Numbered from the stretch's first letter, positions 34,445 to 44,197 are shown. The stretch: DNA of 64,000 nucleotides from an uncultured SAR116 cluster alpha proteobacterium (GCA_902595145.1 CACJOU010000005.1:19381-83380), one strand, 5' to 3'. Program-made: numbers and translations. Notes: generated by a model not told the origin, from the letters alone.

Positions 34445-35351
34445 TACTTATTTTAGTTCCATTAAGAAAATCTTTGACAGACATGACGTTTTTCCCAGGT
34501 TTTTGTAGGTATTTAATCTCTAACGATGAGTTATTTCCACATGCTACAATTATTTTGTTGTTACATTCAATTATTGTACCCGGTTCAAATTTATGACTAT
34601 CTTTACAAAGTTTGGTTTCAACAATTTTAATTTTAACACCATATAAAAATGTATAAGTGCTTGGAAAGGGATTAAAAGCTCTTACTTTATTAAAAATATT
34701 TATCGAGGGCAAACTCCAGTTTATAATAGCCTCATCTTTAACAATTTTCTCTGCATATTTAATACCATCCTCTTTTTGCTTAATTGGCACAACTTTCCCA
34801 TCAATGTATTCTTTTATAGTCCTCACAAGCATTTTAGCTGTTAAATTGGATAGTTTATCATGTATAGTTTTAGAAGTATCACTAGTATGGATGTTGATTG
34901 ATTTTGAAGATAGTATTGGTCCAGTATCCATACCCTTTTCCATTAACATTATACATGAACCAGTTTTACGATCACCTGCTTCTATAGCTCTTTGTATTGG
35001 AGCAGCGCCACGCCACCTTGGTAAAAGGCTAGCATGACCGTTAATACAACCAAATTTGGGCGTTAACAAGAACCTTTCAGGTAGAAGCAAACCATATGCT
35101 ACGACTACAACTAAATCTGGCTTAAGTTTTTTAAATTGGAGAAACACATCTTCCTGTTTTAAAGTTGAAGGAGTAATTGTTTTTAAATTTAATTCTTTTG
35201 CATTTTTTTCAACTGGAGAAAGTTTTGTTTTCATACCTCTTCCACTAGGGCGAGCAGGTTGTGAATAAACAGCAGCAATATTATAATTTTTCTCCATAAA
35301 CCTTAGGCTGGGGACAGCAAAATCAGGAGTTCCCATAAATATTATATTCAA
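34422..35351 (-). CDS. fmt: Methionyl-tRNA formyltransferase
   Basis: A 309-residue enzyme. IIFMGTPDFAVPSL begins the formyl-tetrahydrofolate domain; the catalytic Asn-His-Asp set is in NGHASLLPRWRGAAPIQRAI and MEKGMDTGPIL. The C-terminal tRNA-binding domain has WSLPSINIFNKVRAFNPFP. It formylates initiator Met-tRNA, and the next upstream gene, def, removes the formyl group later. It sits 23 bp from def in the same direction. Confidence 0.96.
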   Translation of the reverse strand: MNIIFMGTPDFAVPSLRFMEKNYNIAAVYSQPARPSGRGMKTKLSPVEKNAKELNLKTITPSTLKQEDVFLQFKKLKPDLVVVVAYGLLLPERFLLTPKFGCINGHASLLPRWRGAAPIQRAIEAGDRKTGSCIMLMEKGMDTGPILSSKSINIHTSDTSKTIHDKLSNLTAKMLVRTIKEYIDGKVVPIKQKEDGIKYAEKIVKDEAIINWSLPSINIFNKVRAFNPFPSTYTFLYGVKIKIVETKLCKDSHKFEPGTIIECNNKIIVACGNNSSLEIKYLQKPGKNVMSVKDFLNGTKISIGEKFES

Positions 35352-35374
35352 CTAACCCTCGTTTTCGTAACGTT

Positions 35375-35941
35375 TTAATTTTTAGAGTATTCTTTGATAG
35401 CTTTTTTAAGAATTATTTCTCTTTTTAATTTTGATAGATGATCAATAAAAAGAATACCATTTAAATGATCTATTTCATGTTGAATGCAAGTTGCTAACAA
35501 ACCCTCAGCATCAATGATTTTATCTTTTTTATTTTCGTCAGTATACTTTACTTTTAAGGTTGATGGTCTTTTGATTTTTGCATTGTATCCAGGTATAGAT
35601 AAACAACCCTCTTCTCTTTCTTCAAGATTTTTACCTAAACTTATTATTTCTGGGTTAATCATTTTAATTGGAAAAGGTTCAAATTGTTCATCTTTTATTT
35701 TTTTATTATATTGTTCTTCAGAATTATTTTGAGTTTCATACTTTGTTTTTCCACAATCCATTACAATTAATCTCTTATCAATTGCAATTTGTGTGGCGGC
35801 TAAACCAATACCATTTGCATGATACATAGTTTCCATCATGTCATCTAGAATGGTTAAAATATCTTCATCAATAACTGTTACAGGCTTAGCAGTAACTTTC
35901 AAAAAAGGATTAGGTACTTTAATAATTTCTCTTAGGCTCAT
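35375..35941 (-). CDS. def: Peptide deformylase
   Basis: A 188-residue deformylase with all three motifs: GIGLAATQ (near 46), EGCLSIPG (near 112) and HEIDHLNG (near 155), which bind the metal. There is a charged, lower-complexity insertion (about 73-98, ETQNNSEEQYNKKIKDEQ) between motifs 1 and 2, as in some alphaproteobacterial enzymes. It removes N-formyl groups from new proteins. It is divergent from rmuC across 80 bp. Confidence 0.96.
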   Translation of the reverse strand: MSLREIIKVPNPFLKVTAKPVTVIDEDILTILDDMMETMYHANGIGLAATQIAIDKRLIVMDCGKTKYETQNNSEEQYNKKIKDEQFEPFPIKMINPEIISLGKNLEEREEGCLSIPGYNAKIKRPSTLKVKYTDENKKDKIIDAEGLLATCIQHEIDHLNGILFIDHLSKLKREIILKKAIKEYSKN

Positions 35942-36021
35942 TTAGCAAAATCCTTATGTATTTTATGCTAGTTAATTTAAAAACAATTTGTAATATTATA
36001 TTATCTTAATATGGAGACAAA

Positions 36022-37062
36022 ATGGATTTAAAATATTTAATTATATTTATCATTTCTTTATTTATACTCTCAATCATAATTTTTTTAATATGTAAATTAT
36101 ATTTTGAAAATAAAAATAAAAATCTTAACACACCTTTAAATCATGATTTAAACCAAATCACTGAATTAAAAGGAGCAGTTTCTCAATTGAGCAGTAGCAT
36201 TGAAGAGAGGTTGGGTAACTTTGGGACCTCTATTGGTAATAGTCTTACACAACAAACTCAAAATACACAAAAATCTCTTATGGAGATGCATGAGAGATTA
36301 GCAATTATTGACAGAGCTCAAGAGAATATCCATTCCTTATCAACTCAGGTAAATGACCTACAAAATATTTTGTCAAACAAACAACTCAGAGGAGCTTTTG
36401 GCGAGGTTCAACTTGAAAATATAGTTAAAGATGCACTTCCTCAGAATGCATACCAATTTCAATATACACTAATATCTAATACTAGAGTTGACTGCATTGT
36501 AAAAATGCCACAACCACCTGGTTCAATTTGTATAGATTCAAAATTTCCACTAGAAGATTATAAAAAATTTGCAAATTCTTCAAATGAACAAGAAAAAAAA
36601 GATAATTTAAAATCATTTCATAATGCAGTTCAAAAGCATATTAAAGATATTGCTGATAAATATATTTCACCTGGTGAAACAGCAGACTCAGCTATAATGT
36701 TTCTTCCTAGTGAATCAATTTATTCAGAAATTAATATTAGGTTTCCAAGACTAGTCAATGAAAGTAGAAATAAGAAAGTTTACATGGCAGGTCCTGATAA
36801 TTTAATGCTTCTTTTGCATACTGTTAGGGCTATATTAAGAGATGCCACGATGAGTCAAACAGCAGGAAAAATACAAATTGAAGTAGATAAGTTAACTAAT
36901 GATTTAAATTTATTAGCTGACAGAATCTTAAAACTCGATAAACATTTTGACTTAGCAAGAAAAGACTTAGATGAAATCAAAATTTCTCATAGAAAAATTG
37001 AAAACAGAGGCAATGTGATAACTTCTATTGATGTAAGTGACAAAATAAAATTGACTGAATAA
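36022..37062 (+). CDS. rmuC: DNA recombination protein RmuC
   Basis: A 346-residue protein: an N-terminal membrane helix (about 3-25), a coiled coil to about 110, then the RmuC nuclease-like core (QLRGAFGEVQLENIV, VDCIVKMP, CIDSKFPLEDYKKF) and a C-terminal helical part. RmuC limits inversion at repeats in E. coli. It has GGAGA before the ATG and converges on recR with a single base between. Confidence 0.94.
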   Translation: MDLKYLIIFIISLFILSIIIFLICKLYFENKNKNLNTPLNHDLNQITELKGAVSQLSSSIEERLGNFGTSIGNSLTQQTQNTQKSLMEMHERLAIIDRAQENIHSLSTQVNDLQNILSNKQLRGAFGEVQLENIVKDALPQNAYQFQYTLISNTRVDCIVKMPQPPGSICIDSKFPLEDYKKFANSSNEQEKKDNLKSFHNAVQKHIKDIADKYISPGETADSAIMFLPSESIYSEINIRFPRLVNESRNKKVYMAGPDNLMLLLHTVRAILRDATMSQTAGKIQIEVDKLTNDLNLLADRILKLDKHFDLARKDLDEIKISHRKIENRGNVITSIDVSDKIKLTE

Positions 37063-37063
37063 A

Positions 37064-37657
37064 TTATAATTTGTTTCTAGCTTTTAAAGCTTGCGCAATT
37101 GTTCCATCATCCAAAAAATCTAATTCTCCACCAACTGGTAATCCATGGGCTAATCTTGTGATGTTAATATTAAATTTACTCAATATTTCTGCCAAATAAT
37201 GTGCGGTTGTTTGTCCGTCAAGTGTGGCTGAGATCGCAATAATTATTTCTGTAATAGATTTATTTTCTAATCTTTTTTCTAAAGAAGCAATATTAAGTTG
37301 CTCTGGATTGACACCATCTATCGCGGACAAAACACCACCTAATATATGATATTTCCCATTATAAACATTTGATCTTTCTAAGGCCCATAAATCTGCAACA
37401 GTCTCAACTACGCATAATAAGTTTTGATTTCTAGAAGAATCTTTACAAATTTGACAGATTTCATTTTCATCTAAATTACCACATTCCATACAACTTCTTA
37501 TGTTATTAGCTACTGTGGTCAAATCTTCAATAAGTGGTAATAGTAATTTTTCTTTATCTTTTAATAAGTGTAAAACAACCCTTCTGGATGATCTAGGGCC
37601 CAAACCAGGAAGTTTTGAAACTTTTTTTATTAGTTTTTCTAAATATTGTTCAGACAT
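37064..37657 (-). CDS. recR: Recombination protein RecR
   Basis: A 197-residue RecR. An HhH motif (KLPGLGPRSSRRVVLHLL), a four-Cys zinc finger (CMECGNLDENEICQIC) and a Toprim domain (LLCVVETVADLWALE) are all present. RecR works with RecF/RecO to load RecA at gaps. It follows dnaX by 20 bp; the ybaB gene that usually sits between them is missing. Confidence 0.96.
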   Translation of the reverse strand: MSEQYLEKLIKKVSKLPGLGPRSSRRVVLHLLKDKEKLLLPLIEDLTTVANNIRSCMECGNLDENEICQICKDSSRNQNLLCVVETVADLWALERSNVYNGKYHILGGVLSAIDGVNPEQLNIASLEKRLENKSITEIIIAISATLDGQTTAHYLAEILSKFNINITRLAHGLPVGGELDFLDDGTIAQALKARNKL

Positions 37658-37677
37658 TTTAATTTTCCAAATGTAAT

Positions 37678-39303
37678 TTAATTTGATTTTTTATCTTCAA
37701 TTGAAGTTATCTCAGCATGAGGAAAATGTTTAAATACTTCAGCAAAATGAGGATTTGTTTTTATTTGTTCTTTCTGCTCATTAAATTTAATATTTTGTTT
37801 TTCAACTATAGTTTTATCTCCATCTTCCTCAGAATGGGTAACATTCCATTTATTTTTTGTTAATTTTTCTAAAGTGGAAGATAAGTTTTTTAGAATTTCT
37901 GTATCAGATTTGAATTTTAATCTTAGCTTTATATTACTTTCTTCAAAAGATATTAAATGAACATTATTAATCAATTGAGCATGGAGTAGAGACTCTTTGT
38001 TTTTTAAAAGTAATTCTAACATATCTTCAAAAGATTCAGGATTTTTTAAATTTACTGATTTTTCTTCATTATTAACTATAATTTCTTTGTTTAACTTGTC
38101 TTGAGAATGTGATGTCTCAGAAACTTTAGTTTGTTTATTCTCTGATTGAGTATTTGTTTGTTCTGATATTTTTTCTAAAAATTGACTTGGATCTGGAAGT
38201 GATGATCCATAACATAATTTTATTATTGCCATTGAACCTGCTTGTTCCTCATTAGGAGCATATTTTAATTCTTCAAAACTTTTAATTAAAATTTGCCATA
38301 ATCTAACAAGTTTTGGTAACCCATTTGTAGAAATTTCAGAAATTTTTTTCTGTATTGTCTCAGTCATATTAGTGTCTGATTTAATAACATTAATTTTTGA
38401 TGCTAAGTGACCTATTTCCAAAAGATTTGAGATGATTTGAAGTGGTTGTACACCATTTTGTAAAATATCATCATAAACTTTTAAAGCTTCGCTACATTGA
38501 TTTGATAAACATAGCTCAAACAATTCAATATTTTTTTCATAACCATTTAATCCAAGCATATTTAAGACTATTTGATCCTTAATATCGTCGCCACATAGAG
38601 ATGCTGCTTGATCTAGTAACGATAAAGCGTCTCTTACAGATCCTTCACTTGCTTTACAAATATGTGAGATAGAATCATTCTCATAAGAAATGCTTTCATT
38701 TTGACAAATGTTTTTTAAATGATTTGATAATGTTTTTAAATCAACTCTTTGAAGATCAAATTTTTGACATCTTGAAATTATTGTTGCTGGTATTTTTTTT
38801 ATTTCAGTTGTTGCAAAAATGAATTTAACATTTTGTGGAGGTTCTTCTAAGGTTTTTAAGAGAGCATTAAAAGCTGCGTTAGACAACATATGAACTTCAT
38901 CTATAATATAAACCTTGTATCTTGCATTATTTGGTGAATATATAGCAGAGTCAATTATTTCTCTTATGCCGTCAACGCCAGTTCTACTAGCGGCATCAAC
39001 CTCAATGACATCAAGAAAATTTCCATTATTTATAGATTTGCACGGTGAGCAATTATTACAAATTTCAAAAGAGGGATCTTCTTTACTGCCATCGCCGATA
39101 CAATTTAAGGCTTTAGCTATTATTCTTGCTGTGGTAGTTTTACCAACACCTCTTATCCCAGTTAATAGAAATGCGTGAGCTAATCTACCTTTGTTAAGAG
39201 CGTTATTAAAAGTTTTGACTAGTGTGTCTTGTCCAATTAATTCACTAAAATCATTTGGTCTATACTTACGAGCTAAAACTCTATAATTGCTTTGTTCATT
39301 AAT
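37678..39303 (-). CDS. dnaX: DNA polymerase III subunits gamma/tau
   Basis: The frame includes YRVLARKYRP, Walker A GIRGVGKTTTAR, four zinc Cys (CNNCSPC region), DEVHMLS Walker B and the SRC sensor (ISRCQKFDL), then a lower-complexity linker and C-terminal tau domain, about 541 residues. DnaX organises the clamp loader and polymerase. There is no ATG, GTG or TTG before YRVLARK: the frame has ATT at 39301-39303 and a TAA at 39325. One extra A in the AAA at 39291-39293 would instead link an ATG at 39299 to read MNKSNYRVLARKYRP. Coordinates use the ATT as a provisional start. Confidence 0.9.
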   Translation of the reverse strand: MNEQSNYRVLARKYRPNDFSELIGQDTLVKTFNNALNKGRLAHAFLLTGIRGVGKTTTARIIAKALNCIGDGSKEDPSFEICNNCSPCKSINNGNFLDVIEVDAASRTGVDGIREIIDSAIYSPNNARYKVYIIDEVHMLSNAAFNALLKTLEEPPQNVKFIFATTEIKKIPATIISRCQKFDLQRVDLKTLSNHLKNICQNESISYENDSISHICKASEGSVRDALSLLDQAASLCGDDIKDQIVLNMLGLNGYEKNIELFELCLSNQCSEALKVYDDILQNGVQPLQIISNLLEIGHLASKINVIKSDTNMTETIQKKISEISTNGLPKLVRLWQILIKSFEELKYAPNEEQAGSMAIIKLCYGSSLPDPSQFLEKISEQTNTQSENKQTKVSETSHSQDKLNKEIIVNNEEKSVNLKNPESFEDMLELLLKNKESLLHAQLINNVHLISFEESNIKLRLKFKSDTEILKNLSSTLEKLTKNKWNVTHSEEDGDKTIVEKQNIKFNEQKEQIKTNPHFAEVFKHFPHAEITSIEDKKSN

Positions 39304-39340
39304 ATTATGTATTTGATATCTCGTTTATAATCAGTAAAAC

Positions 39341-39428
39341 GAAGGGCCTCACAACCCGCTATCATTGTTACGGCTGCTTCCTTTCGGACCTGACCGGATT
39401 GGCAAGAATTACGTCCGTGTGACCCTTC
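39341..39428 (-). ncRNA. ffs: Signal recognition particle RNA (4.5S type)
   Basis: On the minus strand the molecule begins GAAGGGTC and ends with GGCCCTTC, which pair. The apical part has the universal GGTCAGGTCC, GAAA tetraloop and GGAAGCAGCC that bind Ffh. The size of about 88 nt fits the bacterial small form without an Alu domain. It lies just upstream of dnaX on the same strand, a common bacterial arrangement. Confidence 0.95.
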
Positions 39429-39483
39429 ACAAGTATATATGTTATAAATAGTTATAATATGCAAGAATTTCTGTGCTTTTGAA

Positions 39484-40332
39484 TTAGTTTTTCTTCGCTC
39501 TAGAATAAGTTCCAATAATTTTAACTGAATTAGGTTCGCTATAGAAATACATCTCTTCTAGAGCGTTTTGCATAGCTTTTGTATCTGGATGACCTTCTGC
39601 ATCAACGTAAAATCTTGCTGCGTTCATCTCCTTACCACCAATATAGCTTTCAAGTTTAGTAAGATTTATTCCGTTAGTAGCAAATCCACCTAATACTTTA
39701 TATAATGCAGCAGGAACAGATCTAACCTCAAAAATTATAGTAGTCACAGGAATTGGTATGTCTACAGATGGTGTCTGAGGATCTCTAGCCATTATCAAAA
39801 ATCTAGTTGTATTATGTTCTGCATCTTCAATATTATTTTTCAATATTTGTAAGTCATAGATTTTTGCTGCCATATTTGATGCGATTGCAGCAATTTTAGG
39901 ATCTTCTAACCTTGAAACTTCTTCCGCTGCTCCAGCAGTATCTATATGTTGTATTGGTATTAGGTTATATTTTTTTATAAATTTTCTACATTGAGCAAGT
40001 CCTTGTGCATGACTTTTAACATATTTCAAATCTTCTAGTTTAGAAGTTTTAAGCCCAAGTAATTGATGATTCACTCTTTGAAAATGTTCGCCAACAATAA
40101 ATAAACCACTTTCTGGTATTAAATGATGAATATCTGCCACTCTACCAGCCAAAGAATTCTCAACAGGGACCATTGCGTAATCTGATTCACTATTTTTGGT
40201 AGAGTTAAGCATGTCTTCAAATGAAGTACATGCTAGGGTTTTAGAATTAGGAAAATAAGCTTCACATGCCATGTTTGAATATGCGCCAGCCATACCTTGA
40301 AAAGCAATTATAAGTTTACTTTTATCATTCAT
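39484..40332 (-). CDS. pheA: Prephenate dehydratase
   Basis: A 282-residue monofunctional enzyme. The PDT domain starts with IAFQGMAGAYSN and includes the catalytic NTTRFLIM (Thr-Arg-Phe) segment; the ACT domain follows (TTIIFEVRSVPAALYKVLGGFA and GGKEMNAARFYVDAEG), giving feedback control by phenylalanine. There is no chorismate mutase domain. It makes phenylpyruvate for phenylalanine. It follows kdsB in a conserved alphaproteobacterial order. Confidence 0.95.
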   Translation of the reverse strand: MNDKSKLIIAFQGMAGAYSNMACEAYFPNSKTLACTSFEDMLNSTKNSESDYAMVPVENSLAGRVADIHHLIPESGLFIVGEHFQRVNHQLLGLKTSKLEDLKYVKSHAQGLAQCRKFIKKYNLIPIQHIDTAGAAEEVSRLEDPKIAAIASNMAAKIYDLQILKNNIEDAEHNTTRFLIMARDPQTPSVDIPIPVTTIIFEVRSVPAALYKVLGGFATNGINLTKLESYIGGKEMNAARFYVDAEGHPDTKAMQNALEEMYFYSEPNSVKIIGTYSRAKKN

Positions 40333-40375
40333 TTTTTATCTCTATTTTGTTTGACTTAATTTATTATATGAATAA

Positions 40376-41134
40376 CTAAATTAAGTCTTTAAAATAATTT
40401 TCTGCTTTCTTTAAATCTGATTTAGTATCCACTCCAATCGGGTGTTCAGAAGTAATAATTGTGTGTATTTGCATTCCAGATTCTAGTGCTCGAAGTTGTT
40501 CAAGTTTCTCTGATATTTCTAGTGGGGAAGGTTTTAGTTTTACAAATTTTTCTAAAATATCTCTTCGCCATGCATAAATCCCAATATGATGCCAAATATT
40601 TTCACTTCCAGTTGGAATACATGCTCTACTAAAATATAATGCTCTTCCAACATCGTCTATTTTGGGATTATTGTTTGTGAAAGTTGTTGCTACTTTCACA
40701 ACTGATGGGTCATCAAACTCATCTGGAGAGGCTTTAACAATTACTGTAGTAATTTCTTTTAATGGATCATTAGCTACCTGAGCTAATTTTTTAATTAAAT
40801 TTCCTGAAATATTTGGTAGGTCGCCTTGTAGATGAATAATATTTTTATATTTTTTTTCATGATCAAACTTTTCAAGAGCTTCTAATATCCTATCTGATCC
40901 ACTTTCATGTTGATGAGAAGTCATTAATGCAGTTCCACCATATTCACTAACAGTTTTAAAAATCAACTTATCATCAGTTGCAACAACTACTGGAGCATTT
41001 AATTTTGCGTTTATTGCACAATTGTATGCATGAATTATTAATGGGATACCATTTATCTTAAGTAGTGGTTTATTGGGTAATCTTGATGAACCTAACCTAG
41101 CAGGTATCATAATTATGGTATCAGTATATTCCAA
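40376..41134 (-). CDS. kdsB: 3-deoxy-manno-octulosonate cytidylyltransferase
   Basis: A 252-residue CMP-KDO synthetase. IMIPARLGSSRLPNKPLLKI binds CTP; other marks are VVVATDD, MTSHQHESGSDRILEAL, HLQGDLPNI and HIGIYAWRRDILEKFV. It activates KDO for the lipopolysaccharide core, showing the cell has an LPS outer membrane. It precedes pheA by 43 bp and is divergent from the membrane cytochrome gene. Confidence 0.96.
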   Translation of the reverse strand: MEYTDTIIMIPARLGSSRLPNKPLLKINGIPLIIHAYNCAINAKLNAPVVVATDDKLIFKTVSEYGGTALMTSHQHESGSDRILEALEKFDHEKKYKNIIHLQGDLPNISGNLIKKLAQVANDPLKEITTVIVKASPDEFDDPSVVKVATTFTNNNPKIDDVGRALYFSRACIPTGSENIWHHIGIYAWRRDILEKFVKLKPSPLEISEKLEQLRALESGMQIHTIITSEHPIGVDTKSDLKKAENYFKDLI

Positions 41135-41276
41135 TTTTAGGCTCCATGAATCATCTATAATAATATTTAAAGTTTCTTGGAAATAATTTATTACCCTTTT
41201 TGACTTTTATACTTGAAGAAAGCATTTCTTGCATGTAAATAATTAATTATTGAAAATTTTTTTTGTGGATTAATTT

Positions 41277-41810
41277 ATGGATGCGTTGAGATTTAACAAG
41301 ATAGCAGCTGCTTTATTATCAGGCGTTTTGTTGATAATGGTTTTTGGAAAAATTGGTAATTTACTTGTTAATCCAAATACGGAAGTCTCAAATGCATATC
41401 CAATCGAAGTTCCAGAAAAAGCTGAAACAAAAATAAAAGAAATTAAAGAAATAGTGGTTGAACCTATTCTTGCTCTTTTAGCTAATGCAGATATAGATAG
41501 TGGTCAAAAAATTTCTAAAAAATGTGCTGCTTGTCATGGATTTGAGGCTGGAGGTTCAAACAAAGTTGGGCCTAACCTTTATAATATTGTTAACAAAGAA
41601 CAAGGTAAAGCTGACTATGCATATTCTAAAACACTTGCATCATTATCTGGTAAATGGACTTACGAAGAGCTGAATAAATTTTTGTATAAACCAAAACTAT
41701 TTTATAAAGGCACTAAAATGAATTATGCAGGTTTATCAAAAACAAAAGATAGAGCTGATCTAATTGCTTGGTTAAGAACAAAGAGCGATAGTCCTGTAGC
41801 CTTGCCATAG
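41277..41810 (+). CDS. cycM: Membrane-anchored cytochrome c (CycM type)
   Basis: A 177-residue protein with one N-terminal membrane helix (about 10-27), an acidic/Glu-rich linker and a class I cytochrome domain. The haem site is CAACH near residue 84, with axial Met in KMNYAGL. NKVGPNLYNIV and a final DLIAWLRTK helix are typical. CycM-type cytochromes pass electrons from the bc1 complex to the oxidase. Divergence from kdsB-pheA is a known alphaproteobacterial arrangement. Confidence 0.92.
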   Translation: MDALRFNKIAAALLSGVLLIMVFGKIGNLLVNPNTEVSNAYPIEVPEKAETKIKEIKEIVVEPILALLANADIDSGQKISKKCAACHGFEAGGSNKVGPNLYNIVNKEQGKADYAYSKTLASLSGKWTYEELNKFLYKPKLFYKGTKMNYAGLSKTKDRADLIAWLRTKSDSPVALP

Positions 41811-41855
41811 ATAAAATACAAATGAACAAAAATCCCTTTTGAAAAGGTCCTTTTT

Positions 41856-42647
41856 ATGAATGAAGCTGAATTTATTGAAATTTCAGATTTTATGAATTTA
41901 TTGGCTGATCGTTCAAAAGTTATAACTTTAGAGGGTTTTAACTCAAATCTAACTCTACAAGTTAAAGATGATGGAAGCCCTGTAACAGACTATGATATAA
42001 ATTCTGAAAAAATATTAAGAGAGATTATATCAGCCAAATTTCCAAATCATAACATATTTGCGGAAGAGATGGGATTTACATCAAATAACTCTGATTATAC
42101 CTGGATTATAGATCCAATAGACGGCACTCGTAGCTATGTTATTGGAAGGCCTTTATGGGGTACATTAATATCACTTGCATTTAAAGGTGAACCAATTATT
42201 GGCATGGCTGATTTTCCTGCTCTAGATGAAAGGTGGATTGGTTATAAAAATAAATGTCTACTTAACAACACAGCTTTTAAAAAAAATTATAAATCCATCA
42301 CAAGTATATCTGAAGCAACAGTTGGCTCTACAGGACTACATTTATTTTCTAAAATTGGTAAACAAAAATATGAAACTTTGATAAAAAAATCCAAGTATCA
42401 TGTTTGGTCAGGAGATTGTCATAATTATTGTTTGGTAATCAAAGGAGGCTTAGATTTAGTAGTTGAAGAAGGTCTTTCTTCATATGATATCTTGCCATTG
42501 ATACCTATATTAAAATCAAAAGATATTATTGTAACCGACTGGAAATCTAAAAAAATTAATCTAAAGAATGATTTATTCAGCAAGTACTCTGTAATTGTTA
42601 CAAGAGATAAGAATATTTATGACACAGCAATTAATTATATGAATTAA
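41856..42647 (+). CDS. hisN: Histidinol-phosphatase of the inositol monophosphatase family
   Basis: A 263-residue metal-dependent phosphatase. FAEEMGF, the metal site DPIDGTRSYVIGRPLWGTLIS and WSGDCHNYCLVIKGGLDLVVEE fit HisN rather than SuhB, with Trp-Gly-Thr after the loop. It would dephosphorylate histidinol phosphate. A short hairpin (CCTTTTGAAAAGG) at about 41835-41847 lies before the start; no other histidine genes are near. Confidence 0.88.
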   Translation: MNEAEFIEISDFMNLLADRSKVITLEGFNSNLTLQVKDDGSPVTDYDINSEKILREIISAKFPNHNIFAEEMGFTSNNSDYTWIIDPIDGTRSYVIGRPLWGTLISLAFKGEPIIGMADFPALDERWIGYKNKCLLNNTAFKKNYKSITSISEATVGSTGLHLFSKIGKQKYETLIKKSKYHVWSGDCHNYCLVIKGGLDLVVEEGLSSYDILPLIPILKSKDIIVTDWKSKKINLKNDLFSKYSVIVTRDKNIYDTAINYMN

Positions 42648-42654
42648 TTTAAAA

Positions 42655-44112
42655 TTAACTTTTTGAACAGTACTTAATAATCATATTCACTATGCTTCGC
42701 AATCCCATGGCTTCTCCACCTATAGGGAAGCCTGGCCGTGATGAAGTATTCCAAGCCATAAGATCAATATGTGCCCAATTTGTATTTTTATCTAAAAATC
42801 TATTTAGGAATAATGCTGCAGTTATTGCACCACCTGTTCCTGATGATCCTGTACTACTTATTGCATTATTATTTTTATCAAGTTGTTTATTATAAGGTTT
42901 AAATAAAGGCAATCTCCACATTGGGTCAATTTGTTTTATGCCCTCATTCATAATATCTTCCCCCAAAGTATCATTGTTTGTAAATAATGCAGGTAATTCT
43001 GTACCTAAAGCTACTCTTGCAGCTCCCGTTAAAGTTGCGAAATCTATAATAAAATCACTTTTTATTTTGCTTTCCTGACAATAAGTGAGTGAGTCTGCAA
43101 GTAATAATCTACCTTCCGCGTCTGTATTACCAATTTCAACTGGTGTTTGGTTTCTTGAATAAACAACATCTAATGGTCTCATAGATTTTTCAGAGACCGC
43201 ATTCTCAGCAAGTGGTAAAATTAATCTTAAATTAACAGGACAATTTATTGACATTAATGCATATGCTATTCCGAGAACTACTGCACTACCACCCATATCT
43301 TTTTTCATTAATAACATACTATTGGAAGGTTTTATATCCAAACCACCACTATCGAAAGTAACTCCTTTACCAACCAAAACAATATTAGGATAATTGTTTT
43401 TTTTATTTTTATTCCATTGAAGATCAATAAGCACGGGTTTGTTTTCGGAAGATCTGCCAACAAAATTTACTAAGGGAAAATTTTTTTCTAGTTGTTTGTC
43501 TTTATATGATAAGATTGTAGGAGAAAATTTTTTAAATAATTTTTTAATTATTTTTTCGTAGTTTAAGGGTGTTAGGATATTTGGTGGCAAATTGATCAAA
43601 TCTCTTGTTAGAAAAATACCTCGTATTTCTGAAAAGCACTTTTCTAATGAATTTTTTGAAATTTCTTTTTTACATTGAGATAAGCATAAGGACTGCTTTT
43701 CATGAGAACTTTTGTTTATTTTTTTTATGGAAAAATTATAGAATGCTAACCCCCATCCTAAAATAAAGTTTAACTTGTCAAAGTTTTCAAATTCATCAAC
43801 AAATTGAACACTCCATTTTTTCTTGGGAAGTTTTTGTGACAGTTTAGCAGCTTGGTCAATTAAGCTTTTTTTCGGTTCATGGGATTTTTTAATTATAGCA
43901 ATTGCTCCACCAAGAGCAAATTCCTCATTTGGGAAAAATCCAAAATGCTGCGTATCAAGTGCAAAACTTGTATTTAAAAACTTTTTTTGTTTTTCGGATA
44001 TTAACTTACTTGAATTTAAACTTTTTATATCGTTAAAAAGATAAAGAGGAATTGATTTGATTTTTCTATTTTCGCAAAATCCATTTAGAATCTCATTGAA
44101 ATTATATACCAT
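42655..44112 (-). CDS. pepA: M17 leucyl aminopeptidase family protein
   Basis: A 485-residue dizinc aminopeptidase. The catalytic domain has VGKGVTFDSGGLDIKPS, KDMGGSAVVLGIAYAL, NTDAEGRLLLADSLTY and ATLTGAARVALGTELPALFTN, and ends with HIDLMAWNTSSRPG. The N-terminal domain is AT-rich and divergent. The family trims N-terminal residues from peptides in the cytosol and forms hexamers. The GT39 gene is divergent from it. Confidence 0.92.
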   Translation of the reverse strand: MVYNFNEILNGFCENRKIKSIPLYLFNDIKSLNSSKLISEKQKKFLNTSFALDTQHFGFFPNEEFALGGAIAIIKKSHEPKKSLIDQAAKLSQKLPKKKWSVQFVDEFENFDKLNFILGWGLAFYNFSIKKINKSSHEKQSLCLSQCKKEISKNSLEKCFSEIRGIFLTRDLINLPPNILTPLNYEKIIKKLFKKFSPTILSYKDKQLEKNFPLVNFVGRSSENKPVLIDLQWNKNKKNNYPNIVLVGKGVTFDSGGLDIKPSNSMLLMKKDMGGSAVVLGIAYALMSINCPVNLRLILPLAENAVSEKSMRPLDVVYSRNQTPVEIGNTDAEGRLLLADSLTYCQESKIKSDFIIDFATLTGAARVALGTELPALFTNNDTLGEDIMNEGIKQIDPMWRLPLFKPYNKQLDKNNNAISSTGSSGTGGAITAALFLNRFLDKNTNWAHIDLMAWNTSSRPGFPIGGEAMGLRSIVNMIIKYCSKS

Positions 44113-44197
44113 TATTTAATTACCTCGTATTAAAATTTAAAATTATAACATTACTCTCAAAATATGGTATTTCTAAATTAATAAAAAAGTTAAAGAA

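Noticed and set aside
39273..39515. 80-codon frame across the dnaX 5' end
   Set aside because: It lies over the SRP RNA and overlaps dnaX and pheA; the RNA has a strongly conserved structure and the frame has no protein features.
41834..41847. Hairpin before hisN as a terminator or attenuator
   Set aside because: The symmetric stem leaves almost no loop, has few G-C pairs and no leader peptide with His codons, so it may be chance.
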